This document shows, piece after piece, positions 35,303 to 44,275 of a stretch of 64,000 nt of DNA. The first letter of the stretch is position 1. Each line of letters starts with the position of its first letter. A program made the position numbers and the translations under genes. The DNA is taken from assembly GCF_001639065.2 (NCBI RefSeq), contig NZ_LQXO02000033.1, positions 248,001 to 312,000 of the forward strand, given 5' to 3'. The notes beneath the pieces were generated by a model, which saw nothing but the letters and a program-made list of their open reading frames with translations, was not told where the DNA came from and did not search any database. The stretch comes from Vibrio barjaei. GTDB taxonomy: Bacteria > Pseudomonadota > Gammaproteobacteria > Enterobacterales > Vibrionaceae.

Positions 35303-36052
35303 TCAGTGATGAAGTATCTGACTTAGGAAGTTTTGCGTTCGATCTGATTGCGGATTTTCAAAGAAATCAACAGGATTGTTTTCTTCGATTATCTCTCCAG
35401 CATCCATAAATATCACTCGGTCAGCAACCTCTTTTGCAAAACCCATTTCGTGCGTTACACACAGCATGGTCATGCCTTCCTCTGCGAGTTCTACCATTAC
35501 ATCCAGTACTTCTCTAACCATTTCTGGGTCGAGGGCTGACGTTGGCTCGTCGAACAACATAACCTGCGGGTTCATACACAATGAGCGAGCGATAGCTACG
35601 CGTTGCTGCTGTCCACCAGATAGTTGACCAGGATATTTGTCAGCTTGATCTGGGATTTTAACGCGCTCAAGATATTTCATCGCAATGGCTTCCGCTTCTT
35701 CTTTTGGCATCTTTTTGACCCAAATAGGAGCAAGTGTGCAGTTCTCCAGCACCGTTAGGTGAGGGAACAAGTTAAAGTGTTGGAAGCACATGCCCACTTC
35801 ACGTCGCACCGCCTCGATGTTTTTCAGGTCTTCAGTCAATTCGTTACCAGAGACAAAAATGTGTCCCGCTTGATGCTCTTCTAATCGGTTGATACAACGA
35901 ATCATCGTTGATTTACCTGAACCAGAAGGACCACAAATTACGATTTTTTCACCCTTTTTAACATCAAGGTTGATATTTTTCAGTACGTGGAACTCGCCGT
36001 ACCACTTGTTCATGTCCTTTAACTGGATCATGTAATCTTCTTGTTGCGTCAT
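35303..36052 (-). CDS. aapP: General L-amino-acid ABC transporter ATP-binding protein AapP
   Basis: 249-residue ATPase of a polar amino-acid importer. Walker [15 protein letters not shown], signature [15 protein letters not shown], Walker [13 protein letters not shown] and the H-loop CVTHEMGFA are all intact, and the pattern is of the GlnQ/HisP class. The start 36052 (MTQQEDYM) has GAGG 7 bp upstream; a second ATG at 36031 is possible. It is the last gene of the aapJQMP operon. Confidence 0.93.
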   Translation of the reverse strand: MTQQEDYMIQLKDMNKWYGEFHVLKNINLDVKKGEKIVICGPSGSGKSTMIRCINRLEEHQAGHIFVSGNELTEDLKNIEAVRREVGMCFQHFNLFPHLTVLENCTLAPIWVKKMPKEEAEAIAMKYLERVKIPDQADKYPGQLSGGQQQRVAIARSLCMNPQVMLFDEPTSALDPEMVREVLDVMVELAEEGMTMLCVTHEMGFAKEVADRVIFMDAGEIIEENNPVDFFENPQSDRTQNFLSQILHH

Positions 36053-36073
36053 AATACGTCCTCGAATTTCCGT

Positions 36074-37171
36074 TTATCGTTTGTGACCGGTATGCAGTTT
36101 GTTCTCTAGCCAAATCGAGTATCTCGACATGCCAAAACAGAACACCCAAAACACTAACGCGACAAATACATAACTTTCCGTAGCAAAACCAAGCCACTCG
36201 GGGTCGGTGTTTGCGGCTTGGCCAATACCCAGTACATCAAACATACCAATGATGAGTACTAGACTGGTATCTTTAAATAAACCGATGAAGGTGTTTACGA
36301 TTGAAGGAATGGTAATCTTAAGTGCTTGCGGTAGCACAATAAGCCCCATTTTTTTCCAATAAGTAAGACCTAGCGCGTCTGCTGCTTCATATTGGCCTTT
36401 TGGAATAGCTTGTAGACCACCACGAATAACTTCCGCCATATAGGCCGCACTGAACATGACAACGCCAATCAATGCTCTAATAAGCTTGTCAGTTTCTACA
36501 CCTTCCGAGAAGAATAACGGCAGCATTACCGATGCCATAAACAGAACAGTGATTAGCGGAACGCCACGCCATACCTCGATATATACTGTACAGATACTGC
36601 GAATAATCGGCATCTCTGAACGTCGACCTAAAGCTAACGCCACACCAATAGGTAGAGAGACGATAATACCCACAAGAGCGATGATCAGCGTAACAAGTAG
36701 GCCGCCCCATTTGTGCGTTTCTACTACTTCAAGTCCAAACACACCTCCGTATAACAAGCCAGCAGCAATGAAAGGATAGATGTTCACAAAGAACAACCAA
36801 ATCCATAGGCGCTTAGGCGTTCGTTCATAAGCAAGCAAAGCAACGAAAATTGCCAGAGTTGCGTAGAACAGGCGAGGGCGCCATAACTCAGCTTGAGGAT
36901 AGAAGCCATACATGAACTGTTCCCAGCGAACGCTGATAAACACCCAACACGCGCCTTCTCTCGAACAAGCGTCGCGAGTAGTACCAACCCAATCTGCTTT
37001 GAGAATAGCCCAATCGAACGTATACCAAAGTAGAGAGAGAGCAAAGTAGCCTAAAACAATCGTTAGTAGAGAGTTGGCAGGGCCATTAAATAGATTCTTT
37101 CGTAACCAACCAACCACACCAACAGTATTGGCTGGAGGCGGAAGGTCCGGTTGAAATTGATGCTGTGACAT
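36074..37171 (-). CDS. aapM: General L-amino-acid ABC transporter permease AapM
   Basis: 365-residue permease with an extended N-terminal region before the conserved HisM-like domain, the usual AapM design. The family EAA-type loop is EAADALGLTYWKKMGLIVLPQALK, and IEVWRGVPLITVLFMAS is the conserved segment before it. It starts one base after the aapQ stop (37173) with AGAGG upstream of ATG 37171. Together with AapQ it forms the membrane channel. Confidence 0.93.
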   Translation of the reverse strand: MSQHQFQPDLPPPANTVGVVGWLRKNLFNGPANSLLTIVLGYFALSLLWYTFDWAILKADWVGTTRDACSREGACWVFISVRWEQFMYGFYPQAELWRPRLFYATLAIFVALLAYERTPKRLWIWLFFVNIYPFIAAGLLYGGVFGLEVVETHKWGGLLVTLIIALVGIIVSLPIGVALALGRRSEMPIIRSICTVYIEVWRGVPLITVLFMASVMLPLFFSEGVETDKLIRALIGVVMFSAAYMAEVIRGGLQAIPKGQYEAADALGLTYWKKMGLIVLPQALKITIPSIVNTFIGLFKDTSLVLIIGMFDVLGIGQAANTDPEWLGFATESYVFVALVFWVFCFGMSRYSIWLENKLHTGHKR

Positions 37172-37172
37172 A

Positions 37173-38375
37173 TTACCTCTCCACCAATGCAACTTTCTTG
37201 TTGTACAAGTTCATCAATGCAGACGTCACCAAACTCAAGGTCAGGTAAACGGCCATAGTCATTGCGATGATCTCAATGGCTTGTCCAACTTGGTTTAACG
37301 TAGTACCAGCGAACACAGATACTAAATCTGGGTAACCTATCGCCATAGCTAAAGAAGAGTTCTTTGTCAGGTTAAGGTATTGGCTGGTGAGTGGTGGAAT
37401 AATGATCCTCATTGCTTGAGGAATAACGACCAGTTTTAATGTCCGAGATTTAGGTAATCCGAGAGACATTGCTGCCTCGGTTTGACCATGGTTTACAGCA
37501 TTAATACCTGAACGAACGATTTCAGCAATGAAGGACGCCGTATAGATACTTAAAGCAAGTGTCAGAGCTGCGAGCTCAGGAATAATGCTAATACCACCTT
37601 TAAAGTTGAAGCCTTTGAGTACAGGGTATTCCGCCGTGATAGGCATGCCCATAACAAAGAACACAACAACAGGTAATACAACGATTAAGCTCAAACCAAT
37701 ACGAAACATTGGTGTTTGTTGACCGGTAAGCTTTTGTTTGTTCTTAGCCCAAATATTAATAATGATGGTCGCAATAATGCCGAGTATAAAAGCACCGATC
37801 ACCAAACTACTGCCTTCTCCAAACACTGGAGCAGGGAAGTAAAGACCGCGAACATTTAAGAAAATAGCTTCACCTAGGCTCATACTTTGACGAGCGGAAG
37901 GTAGGGCCTGAAGGACAGCAAAGTACCAGAAGAAGATCTGTAACAATAAAGGAATGTTTCGGAAAATCTCGATATACACTGCAGCAAATCGACTAACTAG
38001 CCAGTTAGAAGAAAGTCGAGCAATACCGATGACAAATCCGAGAACAGTAGCTAACACAATACCTAGCACAGAGACTAGCGCCGTGTTTAAAAGCCCCACG
38101 AAAAAAGTTCGGCCATAAGAGAAGGTTTCGTCATACTCGATCAGAGTAAGACCGATTCCAAAGCCAGCTTCTTGGTTTAAGAAATCAAAACCCGTTGCGA
38201 TGCCTCGAGCAGCTAGATTGTTTAGCGCATTGTTAACGATCGTATAGAAAAAGAGTCCTAAAGCGAGAACGGCGATAACTTGGAAAACAATAGAGCGGAA
38301 GGTGGGGTTGTATAGTAGATTTGCGCTTTTCGCAGGTTTTTTCTGCGGTGCGACTTGAGTCGTAGTAGGTTTCAT
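37173..38375 (-). CDS. aapQ: General L-amino-acid ABC transporter permease AapQ
   Basis: 400-residue permease. Conserved IEIFRNIPLLLQIFFWY is followed by a large insertion before EAAMSLGLPKSRTLKLVVIPQAMRI, the EAA loop facing AapP. The long insertion and N-terminal extension are typical for AapQ and distinguish it from HisQ. It follows aapJ after 70 bp that include an attenuator-like hairpin, so expression is probably lower than that of aapJ. Confidence 0.93.
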   Translation of the reverse strand: MKPTTTQVAPQKKPAKSANLLYNPTFRSIVFQVIAVLALGLFFYTIVNNALNNLAARGIATGFDFLNQEAGFGIGLTLIEYDETFSYGRTFFVGLLNTALVSVLGIVLATVLGFVIGIARLSSNWLVSRFAAVYIEIFRNIPLLLQIFFWYFAVLQALPSARQSMSLGEAIFLNVRGLYFPAPVFGEGSSLVIGAFILGIIATIIINIWAKNKQKLTGQQTPMFRIGLSLIVVLPVVVFFVMGMPITAEYPVLKGFNFKGGISIIPELAALTLALSIYTASFIAEIVRSGINAVNHGQTEAAMSLGLPKSRTLKLVVIPQAMRIIIPPLTSQYLNLTKNSSLAMAIGYPDLVSVFAGTTLNQVGQAIEIIAMTMAVYLTLSLVTSALMNLYNKKVALVER

Positions 38376-38404
38376 ACAGCTATAACCTCAAATCCTTTTA
38401 AAAA

Positions 38405-38425
38405 AAGGGCGGATGAACCGCCCTT
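38405..38425 (-). terminator. Attenuator-like hairpin between aapJ and aapQ
   Basis: AAGGGCGG (38405-38412) and CCGCCCTT (38418-38425) form a stem; on the minus strand it is followed by seven T's. Placed between the binding-protein gene and the permease gene, it would reduce readthrough into aapQMP. Confidence 0.85.
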
Positions 38426-38445
38426 ATTTGAGCACTTAATAGTTA

Positions 38446-39474
38446 TTAGCGGATTGGTGGCGCGTACATGAAGCCGCCAGCATTCCATAGTGCGTTTACG
38501 CCGCGTGAGATTTGAAGTGGTGAACCTTCACCTACTGTACGCTCAAAACTCTCGCCGTAGTTACCTACTTGTTTAATGATTTGGTAGCCCCAATCATCAC
38601 GTATGCCTAGGCCTTTACCCTTAGGACCATCAACACCAAGGATACGCTTGATGTTTGGATCTTTAGACTTCAACATTTCATCTGCGTTCTTAGACGTGAT
38701 GCCATATTCTTCAGCGTTCACCATTGCTGCTAGTGTCCACTTAGCGATGTTGAACCATTGGTCGTCGCCTTGACGAACTACTGGGCCAAGAGGCTCTTTA
38801 GAAATGATTTCTGGAAGAACGACCGCTGAGCTTGGGTCTTGGAGATTTAGACGAAGTGCATATAGACCGGATTGGTCAGTTGTTAGCACATCACAACGAC
38901 CTGAGTCGAAACCTTTTGACGTTTGAGCTGCAGTATCGAATACTACTGGCTTATATTCCATACCATTGTTACGGAAGTAATCAGCTAGGTTCAGCTCAGT
39001 AGTGGTACCTGATTGAACACAAACAGACGCGCCGTCAAGTTCTTTAGCGCTAGAAAGACCTAGATCTTTCTTAACCATAAAGCCTTGACCATCGTAGTAG
39101 TTAACACCAACGAAGTTTAGACCTAGTGCAGAGTCACGGTGTAGAGTCCATGTTGTGTTACGTGATAGTACATCAATCTCACCAGATTGAAGTGCAGTAA
39201 AACGTTCTTTTGCAGTCAATGGAACGTATTTAACTTTGGATTTGTCACCCAATACCGCAGCAGCAAGAGCTTGGCAGTATTCTACGTCAATACCTTCCCA
39301 CTCACCTTTTGAGTTAGGGTTAGAGAAGCCTGGAAGACCAGTACTAACGCCACAGGTTAAAACGCCAGCTTTAGTGACTTTGTCGAGAGTGCCGTCAGCA
39401 GCAGACGCTGATGTACTCATCATTGCAGCAGATGCCGCTACTAAAGAAGCAATAAGAGTGAGTTTCTTTGCCAT
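38446..39474 (-). CDS. aapJ: General L-amino-acid ABC transporter periplasmic binding protein AapJ
   Basis: 342-residue periplasmic amino-acid receptor. A clear signal peptide AKKLTLIASLVAASAAMM ends in ASA-ADG at about residue 26. The mature protein begins DGTLDKVTKAGVLTCGVSTGLPGFS and includes GIDVEYCQALAAAVLG, a solute-binding-family signature. AGGAAGG lies 7 bp before ATG 39474. It is the promoter-proximal gene of aapJQMP, which takes up a broad range of L-amino acids. Confidence 0.94.
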   Translation of the reverse strand: MAKKLTLIASLVAASAAMMSTSASAADGTLDKVTKAGVLTCGVSTGLPGFSNPNSKGEWEGIDVEYCQALAAAVLGDKSKVKYVPLTAKERFTALQSGEIDVLSRNTTWTLHRDSALGLNFVGVNYYDGQGFMVKKDLGLSSAKELDGASVCVQSGTTTELNLADYFRNNGMEYKPVVFDTAAQTSKGFDSGRCDVLTTDQSGLYALRLNLQDPSSAVVLPEIISKEPLGPVVRQGDDQWFNIAKWTLAAMVNAEEYGITSKNADEMLKSKDPNIKRILGVDGPKGKGLGIRDDWGYQIIKQVGNYGESFERTVGEGSPLQISRGVNALWNAGGFMYAPPIR

Positions 39475-39931
39475 TGTGTATCCTTCCTGTTATTTCCGTG
39501 TAAATCAGGTCCAGCCTGAATACAATGTGCTAGTTATTGTTGTGTTGCATCTTAAGTCGTTAAAATTGAACTGATTTGGTGCAATTTGTAACGACCGTTT
39601 AAAGCGTAGATAATGATTTGTGATTTCTCAAATTATTAATTTAAATAGTGTTTTGAGTTGCCACATACGTCTAAACAGTAGTTAGAATGACGAAATGTGA
39701 TGATTTTGTAAATAGTGCAGCTTGGCACCAAAAGGGTGCTTCAGAGAGTGGTATGTTATATTTGTGTTAAATTAACATAATCGGTCGTTTTATTGATTTT
39801 GGTTCAAATTTTTGACTAATAAACATTAAAAATTCAGTGAAAAATTGTTTTGTGACCAATGTCTCGGTGACAAATATGCACCGTAATGGTGAATATGAAT
39901 GAATAGTTATTTCGTTTAGAAAAGGAAATTT
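39475..39931. promoter_or_regulatory. Divergent region between aapJ and the siroheme synthase gene
   Basis: 457 bp without a credible gene. It is A+T rich with a GCACC/GGTGC inverted repeat near 39727-39742 and several TGTGA-like half sites, including TTGTGACCAATGTC near 39850. A sigma-54 (-24/-12) promoter was considered, but no pair has the right spacing. Both promoters must lie here; nothing more specific is supported. Confidence 0.45.
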
Positions 39932-40870
39932 ATGCGTTACTTTCCACTGTTTATGGATTTGCTAGATCGACCAGTTTTGGTCGTAGGGGGCGGAGAGGTC
40001 GCGTGCCGAAAAGTGGATACTTTAACGAGAGCAGGGGCTCGCGTAACAATAGTATCACCTCAACTAGAGCCTTACCTTGATGATTTAGTCGAGCAAGGTA
40101 AATGTTTATGGGTAAAGCGTTTCTACGAAGCTGAATTAATGCATCAGGACTTTGTACAAGTTTGGGCGACAACTGATAACCCAGAACTTAACCATCAGGT
40201 GCATAAAGATGCTAAAAAAATGGGTATTTTGGTAAATGTCGTTGATGATACCCCGTATTGCGACTTTATTACTCCATCGATAATTAATCGCGGCCGCGTT
40301 CAAATTGCCATATCAAGTGGTGGCGCCTCGCCAGTTCTAATTAGAGGTATTCGAGAAAAGCTTGAGTCCATACTTCCCATGAATACGGCTCAGCTGGCGG
40401 ATTTTGCAGCTAGCAAACGTGGTGATATTAAACAGCATTTCGATACTGTCGATGAACGACGTAAGTTCTGGGAGCTGTTTTTCAACGAACCTAGGGTAGT
40501 GGAATGCAAGAATAACCATGAATTAGAGCTCGCCTACCAACAGCTCATAAATAGTGACGCAGAGTTTTCCAATGCCTGTACGTGGATTAAGTTTGGTGTT
40601 GACCCTGAACTTCTACCGATTAAAGCACTAAGAATTATGCAAGAGGCTGAAGTGGTATTCTTTGATAAGTGTTGTCCATTCGGATTTGTTGATTTGGTTC
40701 GACGAGACGCAGAGCGCATAGAGTTTCAAGATATCGCACAAGTCTCTCAAGACATTCTGAAACGCAAAGTAAACAAAGAACGAATCGTAGTGTTTGTAGA
40801 CCCGCAATCTTCTTCACACAGGCTTCTTAAAGAGGGCGATGAGGAAATTGGCTTGGCGCAGATAAAATAA
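39932..40870 (+). CDS. cysG: Siroheme synthase (CysG-like), precorrin-2 dehydrogenase/ferrochelatase with degenerate C-terminal methyltransferase remnant
   Basis: 312 residues. The N-terminal 200 residues are an intact CysG-N/Met8 module: RYFPLFMDLLDRPVLVVGGGEVACRK binds NAD, and the region PSIINRGRVQIAISSGGASPVL follows. Residues about 216-285 align by eye with the start of the uroporphyrinogen-III methyltransferase half of CysG (ALRIMQEAEVVFFD and LVRRDAERIE resemble the CysG ALKGLQQIQQADVVVYD and LVRRDADRV), but its SAM motif GAGPGD is replaced by KFGVDP and about 150 residues are missing. So the protein can make siroheme from precorrin-2 but not precorrin-2 itself. A bidirectional terminator follows. 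Confidence 0.86.
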   Translation: MRYFPLFMDLLDRPVLVVGGGEVACRKVDTLTRAGARVTIVSPQLEPYLDDLVEQGKCLWVKRFYEAELMHQDFVQVWATTDNPELNHQVHKDAKKMGILVNVVDDTPYCDFITPSIINRGRVQIAISSGGASPVLIRGIREKLESILPMNTAQLADFAASKRGDIKQHFDTVDERRKFWELFFNEPRVVECKNNHELELAYQQLINSDAEFSNACTWIKFGVDPELLPIKALRIMQEAEVVFFDKCCPFGFVDLVRRDAERIEFQDIAQVSQDILKRKVNKERIVVFVDPQSSSHRLLKEGDEEIGLAQIK

Positions 40871-40890
40871 AAGGGCGTTAACGCCCTTTT
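40869..40890. terminator. Bidirectional palindromic terminator between cysG-like gene and yajQ
   Basis: AAAAGGGCGTT (40869-40879) followed directly by AACGCCCTTTT (40880-40890) is a perfect 22-bp palindrome overlapping the last base of the cysG-like stop codon. It sits between convergent genes. Confidence 0.9.
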
Positions 40891-40911
40891 ATTCGGAACT
40901 ACTCACTCGAG

Positions 40912-41394
40912 TTAGTCGCGGAAGTTATTAAACTGGAATGGTTGACCTAGTTCGCCATTCTTAACTAACTGCATAGTTGCTTGCAGGTCGTCGCGTTTCT
41001 TACCTGTTACGCGGACTTTGTCACCTTGAATAGCGACTTGAACTTTAATTTTCGAGTCTTTAACCAGTTTCACGATTTTCTTTGCAACGTTGGTTTCGAT
41101 ACCTTGTTTGAACAATACTGTTTGGTGCCATTGTTTACCAGATTGTTCAGCCGTTTGCGATTCCATCGCGTTTACATCAACGCCGCGCTTAGTCAGGTTA
41201 CCACGCAAAATATCGCGCATTTGCTTAAGCTGGAAATCGCCTTCACATGACAGTTTTACGGATTCATCGTTTTGAGAGAACGATGCTTCGACGTTTCTAA
41301 AATCAAAACGCGTCGCCAGTTCACGGTTTGCATTGTCTACAGCATTACGCAGTTCTACTGTGTCGATTTCTGAAACAATATCAAATGACGGCAT
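40912..41394 (-). CDS. yajQ: YajQ family cyclic-di-GMP / nucleotide-binding protein
   Basis: 160-residue two-domain protein of UPF0234 (YajQ). The opening [26 protein letters not shown], followed by ATRFDFRN, and the ending [15 protein letters not shown] are the family's hallmarks. Members bind cyclic di-GMP in Xanthomonas and Pseudomonas and nucleic acids in E. coli. It starts one base downstream of the aroH-type gene stop on the same strand, suggesting cotranscription, although the functions have no known link. Confidence 0.95.
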   Translation of the reverse strand: MPSFDIVSEIDTVELRNAVDNANRELATRFDFRNVEASFSQNDESVKLSCEGDFQLKQMRDILRGNLTKRGVDVNAMESQTAEQSGKQWHQTVLFKQGIETNVAKKIVKLVKDSKIKVQVAIQGDKVRVTGKKRDDLQATMQLVKNGELGQPFQFNNFRD

Positions 41395-41395
41395 G

Positions 41396-42460
41396 TTAAC
41401 CTTCCTTCTCGTTACGTTGTTTTACAGCATCAGCAAGAATGTCTAGCATTTGAACGGTATCATTCCAGCTAAGGCAAGGATCTGTGATTGATTGCCCATA
41501 AGTTAAGTTATGGAGGTCCGCCATGCTCTGGTTACCTTCCTCTATGAAGCTCTCAGCCATAATGCCTGAAATCTTGTTAGAACCAGAGATGATTTGACCA
41601 GCGATATCTTTCGCAACGTCGAGTTGCTTGCGATGTTGTTTTTGGCAGTTTGCGTGACTGAAGTCGACAACTAGGCGAGCTGGCAAGTCAAATGATGCTA
41701 ACTGTTCGCATGCTTGCTCGATAGAAGCTTGGTCGAAGTTTGGTCCTGTGTCACCACCGCGGAGAATCACGTGACCATACGGGTTACCACTGGTGCGGTA
41801 TACTGTCATACGACCATGTTTATCTGGTGAGTAGAAATAGTGCTGTGCTCTTGCGGCGCGAATCGCATCAATAGCAATTTTGATACTGCCGTTGGTACCG
41901 TTTTTGAAACCAACAGGGCAAGATAAAGCTGAAGCCATTTCTCGGTGAATTTGCGACTCAGTAGTACGTGCGCCAATTGCGCCCCAAGTGATAAGGTCGG
42001 CTATATATTGGCCGGTAATCATATCTAAAAACTCAGTTGCTGTAGCCAAACCAAGTTTGTTGATGTCGAGAAGCAAACCACGAGCTTTGTTCAAGCCAGT
42101 CTCAAGAGCATAAGAACCATCAAGATTAGGGTCAGTAATTAAGCCTTTCCATCCAACAACTGTGCGTGGCTTTTCAAAGTAGGTGCGCATGACGATAAAT
42201 AGTTCGTCTTTATACTCATCTTGAATTGCACTCAAACGCTTAGCGTAATCTAGAGCAGCTTCGGTGTCGTGAACTGAACAAGGGCCCACGATGCAAAGAA
42301 GACGATCATCTTCTCCACTTAAAATACTTTCAATTTGACGGCGAGAATTAGCAATGCGCTCTGCAACGTCATCCGTAATTGGGTGGTTCGTACTCAATTC
42401 TGACGGAGTCGGCATTGGACCTAATGCCTGTGTTCTTAGTTCATCTGTCTTTAATGGCAT
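41396..42460 (-). CDS. aroH: 3-deoxy-7-phosphoheptulonate (DAHP) synthase, AroH-type
   Basis: 354-residue class-I DAHP synthase that condenses phosphoenolpyruvate with erythrose-4-phosphate, the first step of aromatic biosynthesis. [27 protein letters not shown] and [12 protein letters not shown] are active-site segments. The N-terminus TDELRT...TPSEL...[17 protein letters not shown] matches the Trp-regulated E. coli AroH much better than AroF or AroG, so tryptophan feedback is likely but inferred. No TrpR operator was seen upstream. yajQ follows one base downstream. Confidence 0.88.
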   Translation of the reverse strand: MPLKTDELRTQALGPMPTPSELSTNHPITDDVAERIANSRRQIESILSGEDDRLLCIVGPCSVHDTEAALDYAKRLSAIQDEYKDELFIVMRTYFEKPRTVVGWKGLITDPNLDGSYALETGLNKARGLLLDINKLGLATATEFLDMITGQYIADLITWGAIGARTTESQIHREMASALSCPVGFKNGTNGSIKIAIDAIRAARAQHYFYSPDKHGRMTVYRTSGNPYGHVILRGGDTGPNFDQASIEQACEQLASFDLPARLVVDFSHANCQKQHRKQLDVAKDIAGQIISGSNKISGIMAESFIEEGNQSMADLHNLTYGQSITDPCLSWNDTVQMLDILADAVKQRNEKEG

Positions 42461-42721
42461 GGTGCAGCCTGCAAATTTATTACGAAGCGGTAAAGATAAA
42501 CGAAATGACAGTTAGAATAAACCTCTAATCCCGAGATAACCGCATCATTTGCATTGAATCATCCTTCAGAAAACACACATTGGTTAAATTAGAATCAAAG
42601 TTTGGCTTTATCTTCGTGCTACAAAAACAATGGTCACATTTAATTAAAAGGAATCCCTTGTATTCATTGGCGGGAGTCGGTATTTTCCCTTTAAAGCAAA
42701 TAACAATAGCACGGAGCAGCA
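42461..42721. promoter_or_regulatory. Divergent region between the DAHP synthase and PEP-synthase-like genes
   Basis: 261 bp, the only promoter space for both divergent genes. No clear TrpR or TyrR box is visible. The GGAG site of the plus-strand gene is at 42712-42715. Confidence 0.4.
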
Positions 42722-43630
42722 ATGGGGTACGACACTATCCAAACTGGCCAAGAAGAAGCCGAATCAACAACCAATCTAAACCTTGGAAATGTATTACCTA
42801 GTTTTGGTGAGCAGCAACCTGCTACCCATCTTTATGTATCTATTTCTGAGCTCATTATGGAAAAGATATTTTTTCACCCTAACTACGCCTCAATAGCTGA
42901 CTCTCTCGATACCGTAGAGCTCGACGCAATAAATGCTATCTTAGGTGAGCAAAGTGCTTCAGAGTTTTTTGTCGAGACGTTGGTGAATGCAATTAAAGCG
43001 GCGAATATTACTTCTTACGACACCGTACGTCTTGAACTCAACGATGCAAATAGCTACGAGATGAGTGCTTTACTAGGTGGAGGTGCTGAACCTGATGAGG
43101 TGAACCCTTGCCTCGGACTCCGTGGTGTCTCTCGATTTGCTTCTGACACTTATAAAGTGTGCTTTGCGCTTGAATGCGAGGTGATAAAGCGTTTGAGAGC
43201 AGACGGTATTAATGTAGAAATCGTTGTGCCTTGTGTACGCGCCTTGAGCGATGCCGCTAAAATCATTGATCGACTCGCTGAGCAGGGCTTGCCACGAGGC
43301 CTTAATGGTCTAAAAGTATTGTTTGCTTGCGATACTCCTTCTGCAGTGCTGTTGTCTGAACGTTTGCTTCAATATTTCGATGGATTGGTAATTAAAGCTG
43401 AGAGCTTGACTCAATTGACCTTAGGTGTCGACATCAATCAAGAAGAACTGGTTCATCTATACGACCCTCAAAACGAAGCGGTACTAAAGCTAATTAAAGA
43501 AGCGGTTACCGCCTCAAAAGAAGCACGAAAACCGGTTCTGCTGACAATTGGAGCACTTGACGATTATCCAGTCCTTAAAGACTTCATTGCTGAGCTAGGT
43601 AGATTCGACGTGTATTCTACTGCAGCTTAA
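42722..43630 (+). CDS. Stand-alone, catalytically degenerate PEP-synthase C-terminal (PEP/pyruvate TIM barrel) domain protein
   Basis: 302 residues homologous, by eye, to the C-terminal PEP-binding barrel of phosphoenolpyruvate synthase: NPCLGLRGVSR (128-138) equals NPMLGFRGASR, then KVCFALECEVIKRLR, GLKVLFACDTPSAVLLSERLLQYFDGL and LTQLTLGVD. Phosphohistidine and ATP-grasp domains are absent. Key residues have changed: the metal-binding Glu of CEIPS is Asp204, the GSNDMTQ motif is KAESLTQ (225-231), and the catalytic Cys of GICGQG is Ile276. It is therefore probably a pseudoenzyme or PEP sensor. It diverges from a DAHP synthase gene, another PEP user. Start supported by GGAG. Confidence 0.83.
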   Translation: MGYDTIQTGQEEAESTTNLNLGNVLPSFGEQQPATHLYVSISELIMEKIFFHPNYASIADSLDTVELDAINAILGEQSASEFFVETLVNAIKAANITSYDTVRLELNDANSYEMSALLGGGAEPDEVNPCLGLRGVSRFASDTYKVCFALECEVIKRLRADGINVEIVVPCVRALSDAAKIIDRLAEQGLPRGLNGLKVLFACDTPSAVLLSERLLQYFDGLVIKAESLTQLTLGVDINQEELVHLYDPQNEAVLKLIKEAVTASKEARKPVLLTIGALDDYPVLKDFIAELGRFDVYSTAA

Positions 43631-43650
43631 TCACGGCGGTATTAAAGTGA

Positions 43651-43687
43651 AAAGCTCCTATCTTCTTACGAAGTTAGGAGCTTTTTA
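43651..43687 (+). terminator. Intrinsic terminator after the PEP-synthase-like gene
   Basis: AAAGCTCCTA (43651-43660) with TAGGAGCTTT (43675-43684), inner CTTC/GAAG pairing and a following T run. Confidence 0.9.
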
Positions 43688-43757
43688 TTAACAATTTTTT
43701 GACATCCCCTTGGCTTTCTAGTTTACTGGTCAGACAAGTATAAATGAGGGAAGTCGT

Positions 43758-44237
43758 ATGTTATCGCCGTTACAAAAGGCTAATTTTTACCTTAACGCGT
43801 TCGGGTTTATGAAGGTGCCGCTAATTTGGTTATGCCGTCCAAAATTACTGGAGTTGAACGAAGAAAAGGTCGTAATTAATATTCCATTAAAGCGACGTAC
43901 GAAGAATCACTTAAACAGTATGTATTTTGGCGTGCTAGCGGTTGGTGCTGATGTGGCCGGCGGATTTATGGCGATGAACAAGGCGCAAAAACGCGGTAAT
44001 AAAGTGTCGTTGGCATTCAAAGAGGTCGAGGGCAAATTTCTGAAACGTCCAGAAGCTGATGTTCAATTTGTATGTTCTGACGGAAAGCTTATTGATGAAA
44101 TGTTAGATGAGACGATAAGAACGGGAGAGCGTGTGAACAGACCAGTAAAGATTACCGCCATCTGTCCATCACTACATGGCGACGAACCAATGGCGGAGTT
44201 TTCGTTGGTCTTGTCATTAAAAGCTAAGGCTGCGTAA
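43758..44237 (+). CDS. DUF4442 hot-dog-fold protein
   Basis: 159-residue protein with the DUF4442 pattern NLNEEKVV...NIPLKRRTKNHLNSMYFGVLAVGADVAGGFMAM, which places a hot-dog thioesterase-like fold (PaaI/YiiD relatives). The residues around NHLNSMYFG correspond to the acyl-CoA thioesterase active-site helix, but a substrate cannot be inferred. The ATG follows GAGG. The gene converges with a large minus-strand gene of unknown function. Confidence 0.82.
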   Translation: MLSPLQKANFYLNAFGFMKVPLIWLCRPKLLELNEEKVVINIPLKRRTKNHLNSMYFGVLAVGADVAGGFMAMNKAQKRGNKVSLAFKEVEGKFLKRPEADVQFVCSDGKLIDEMLDETIRTGERVNRPVKITAICPSLHGDEPMAEFSLVLSLKAKAA

Positions 44238-44275
44238 CCTAGCCAACCAAACTGTGTGTACTCAAACTTTTAGTA

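Noticed and set aside
39475-39931. Sigma-54 promoter for aapJ
   Set aside because: TGGCAC- and GGTCG-like stretches occur, but no GG/GC pair has the needed 10-bp spacing.
42461-42721. TrpR or TyrR operator at the aroH-type gene
   Set aside because: Neither GTACTAGTTAACTAGTAC-like nor TGTAAA-N6-TTTACA-like symmetry was found.
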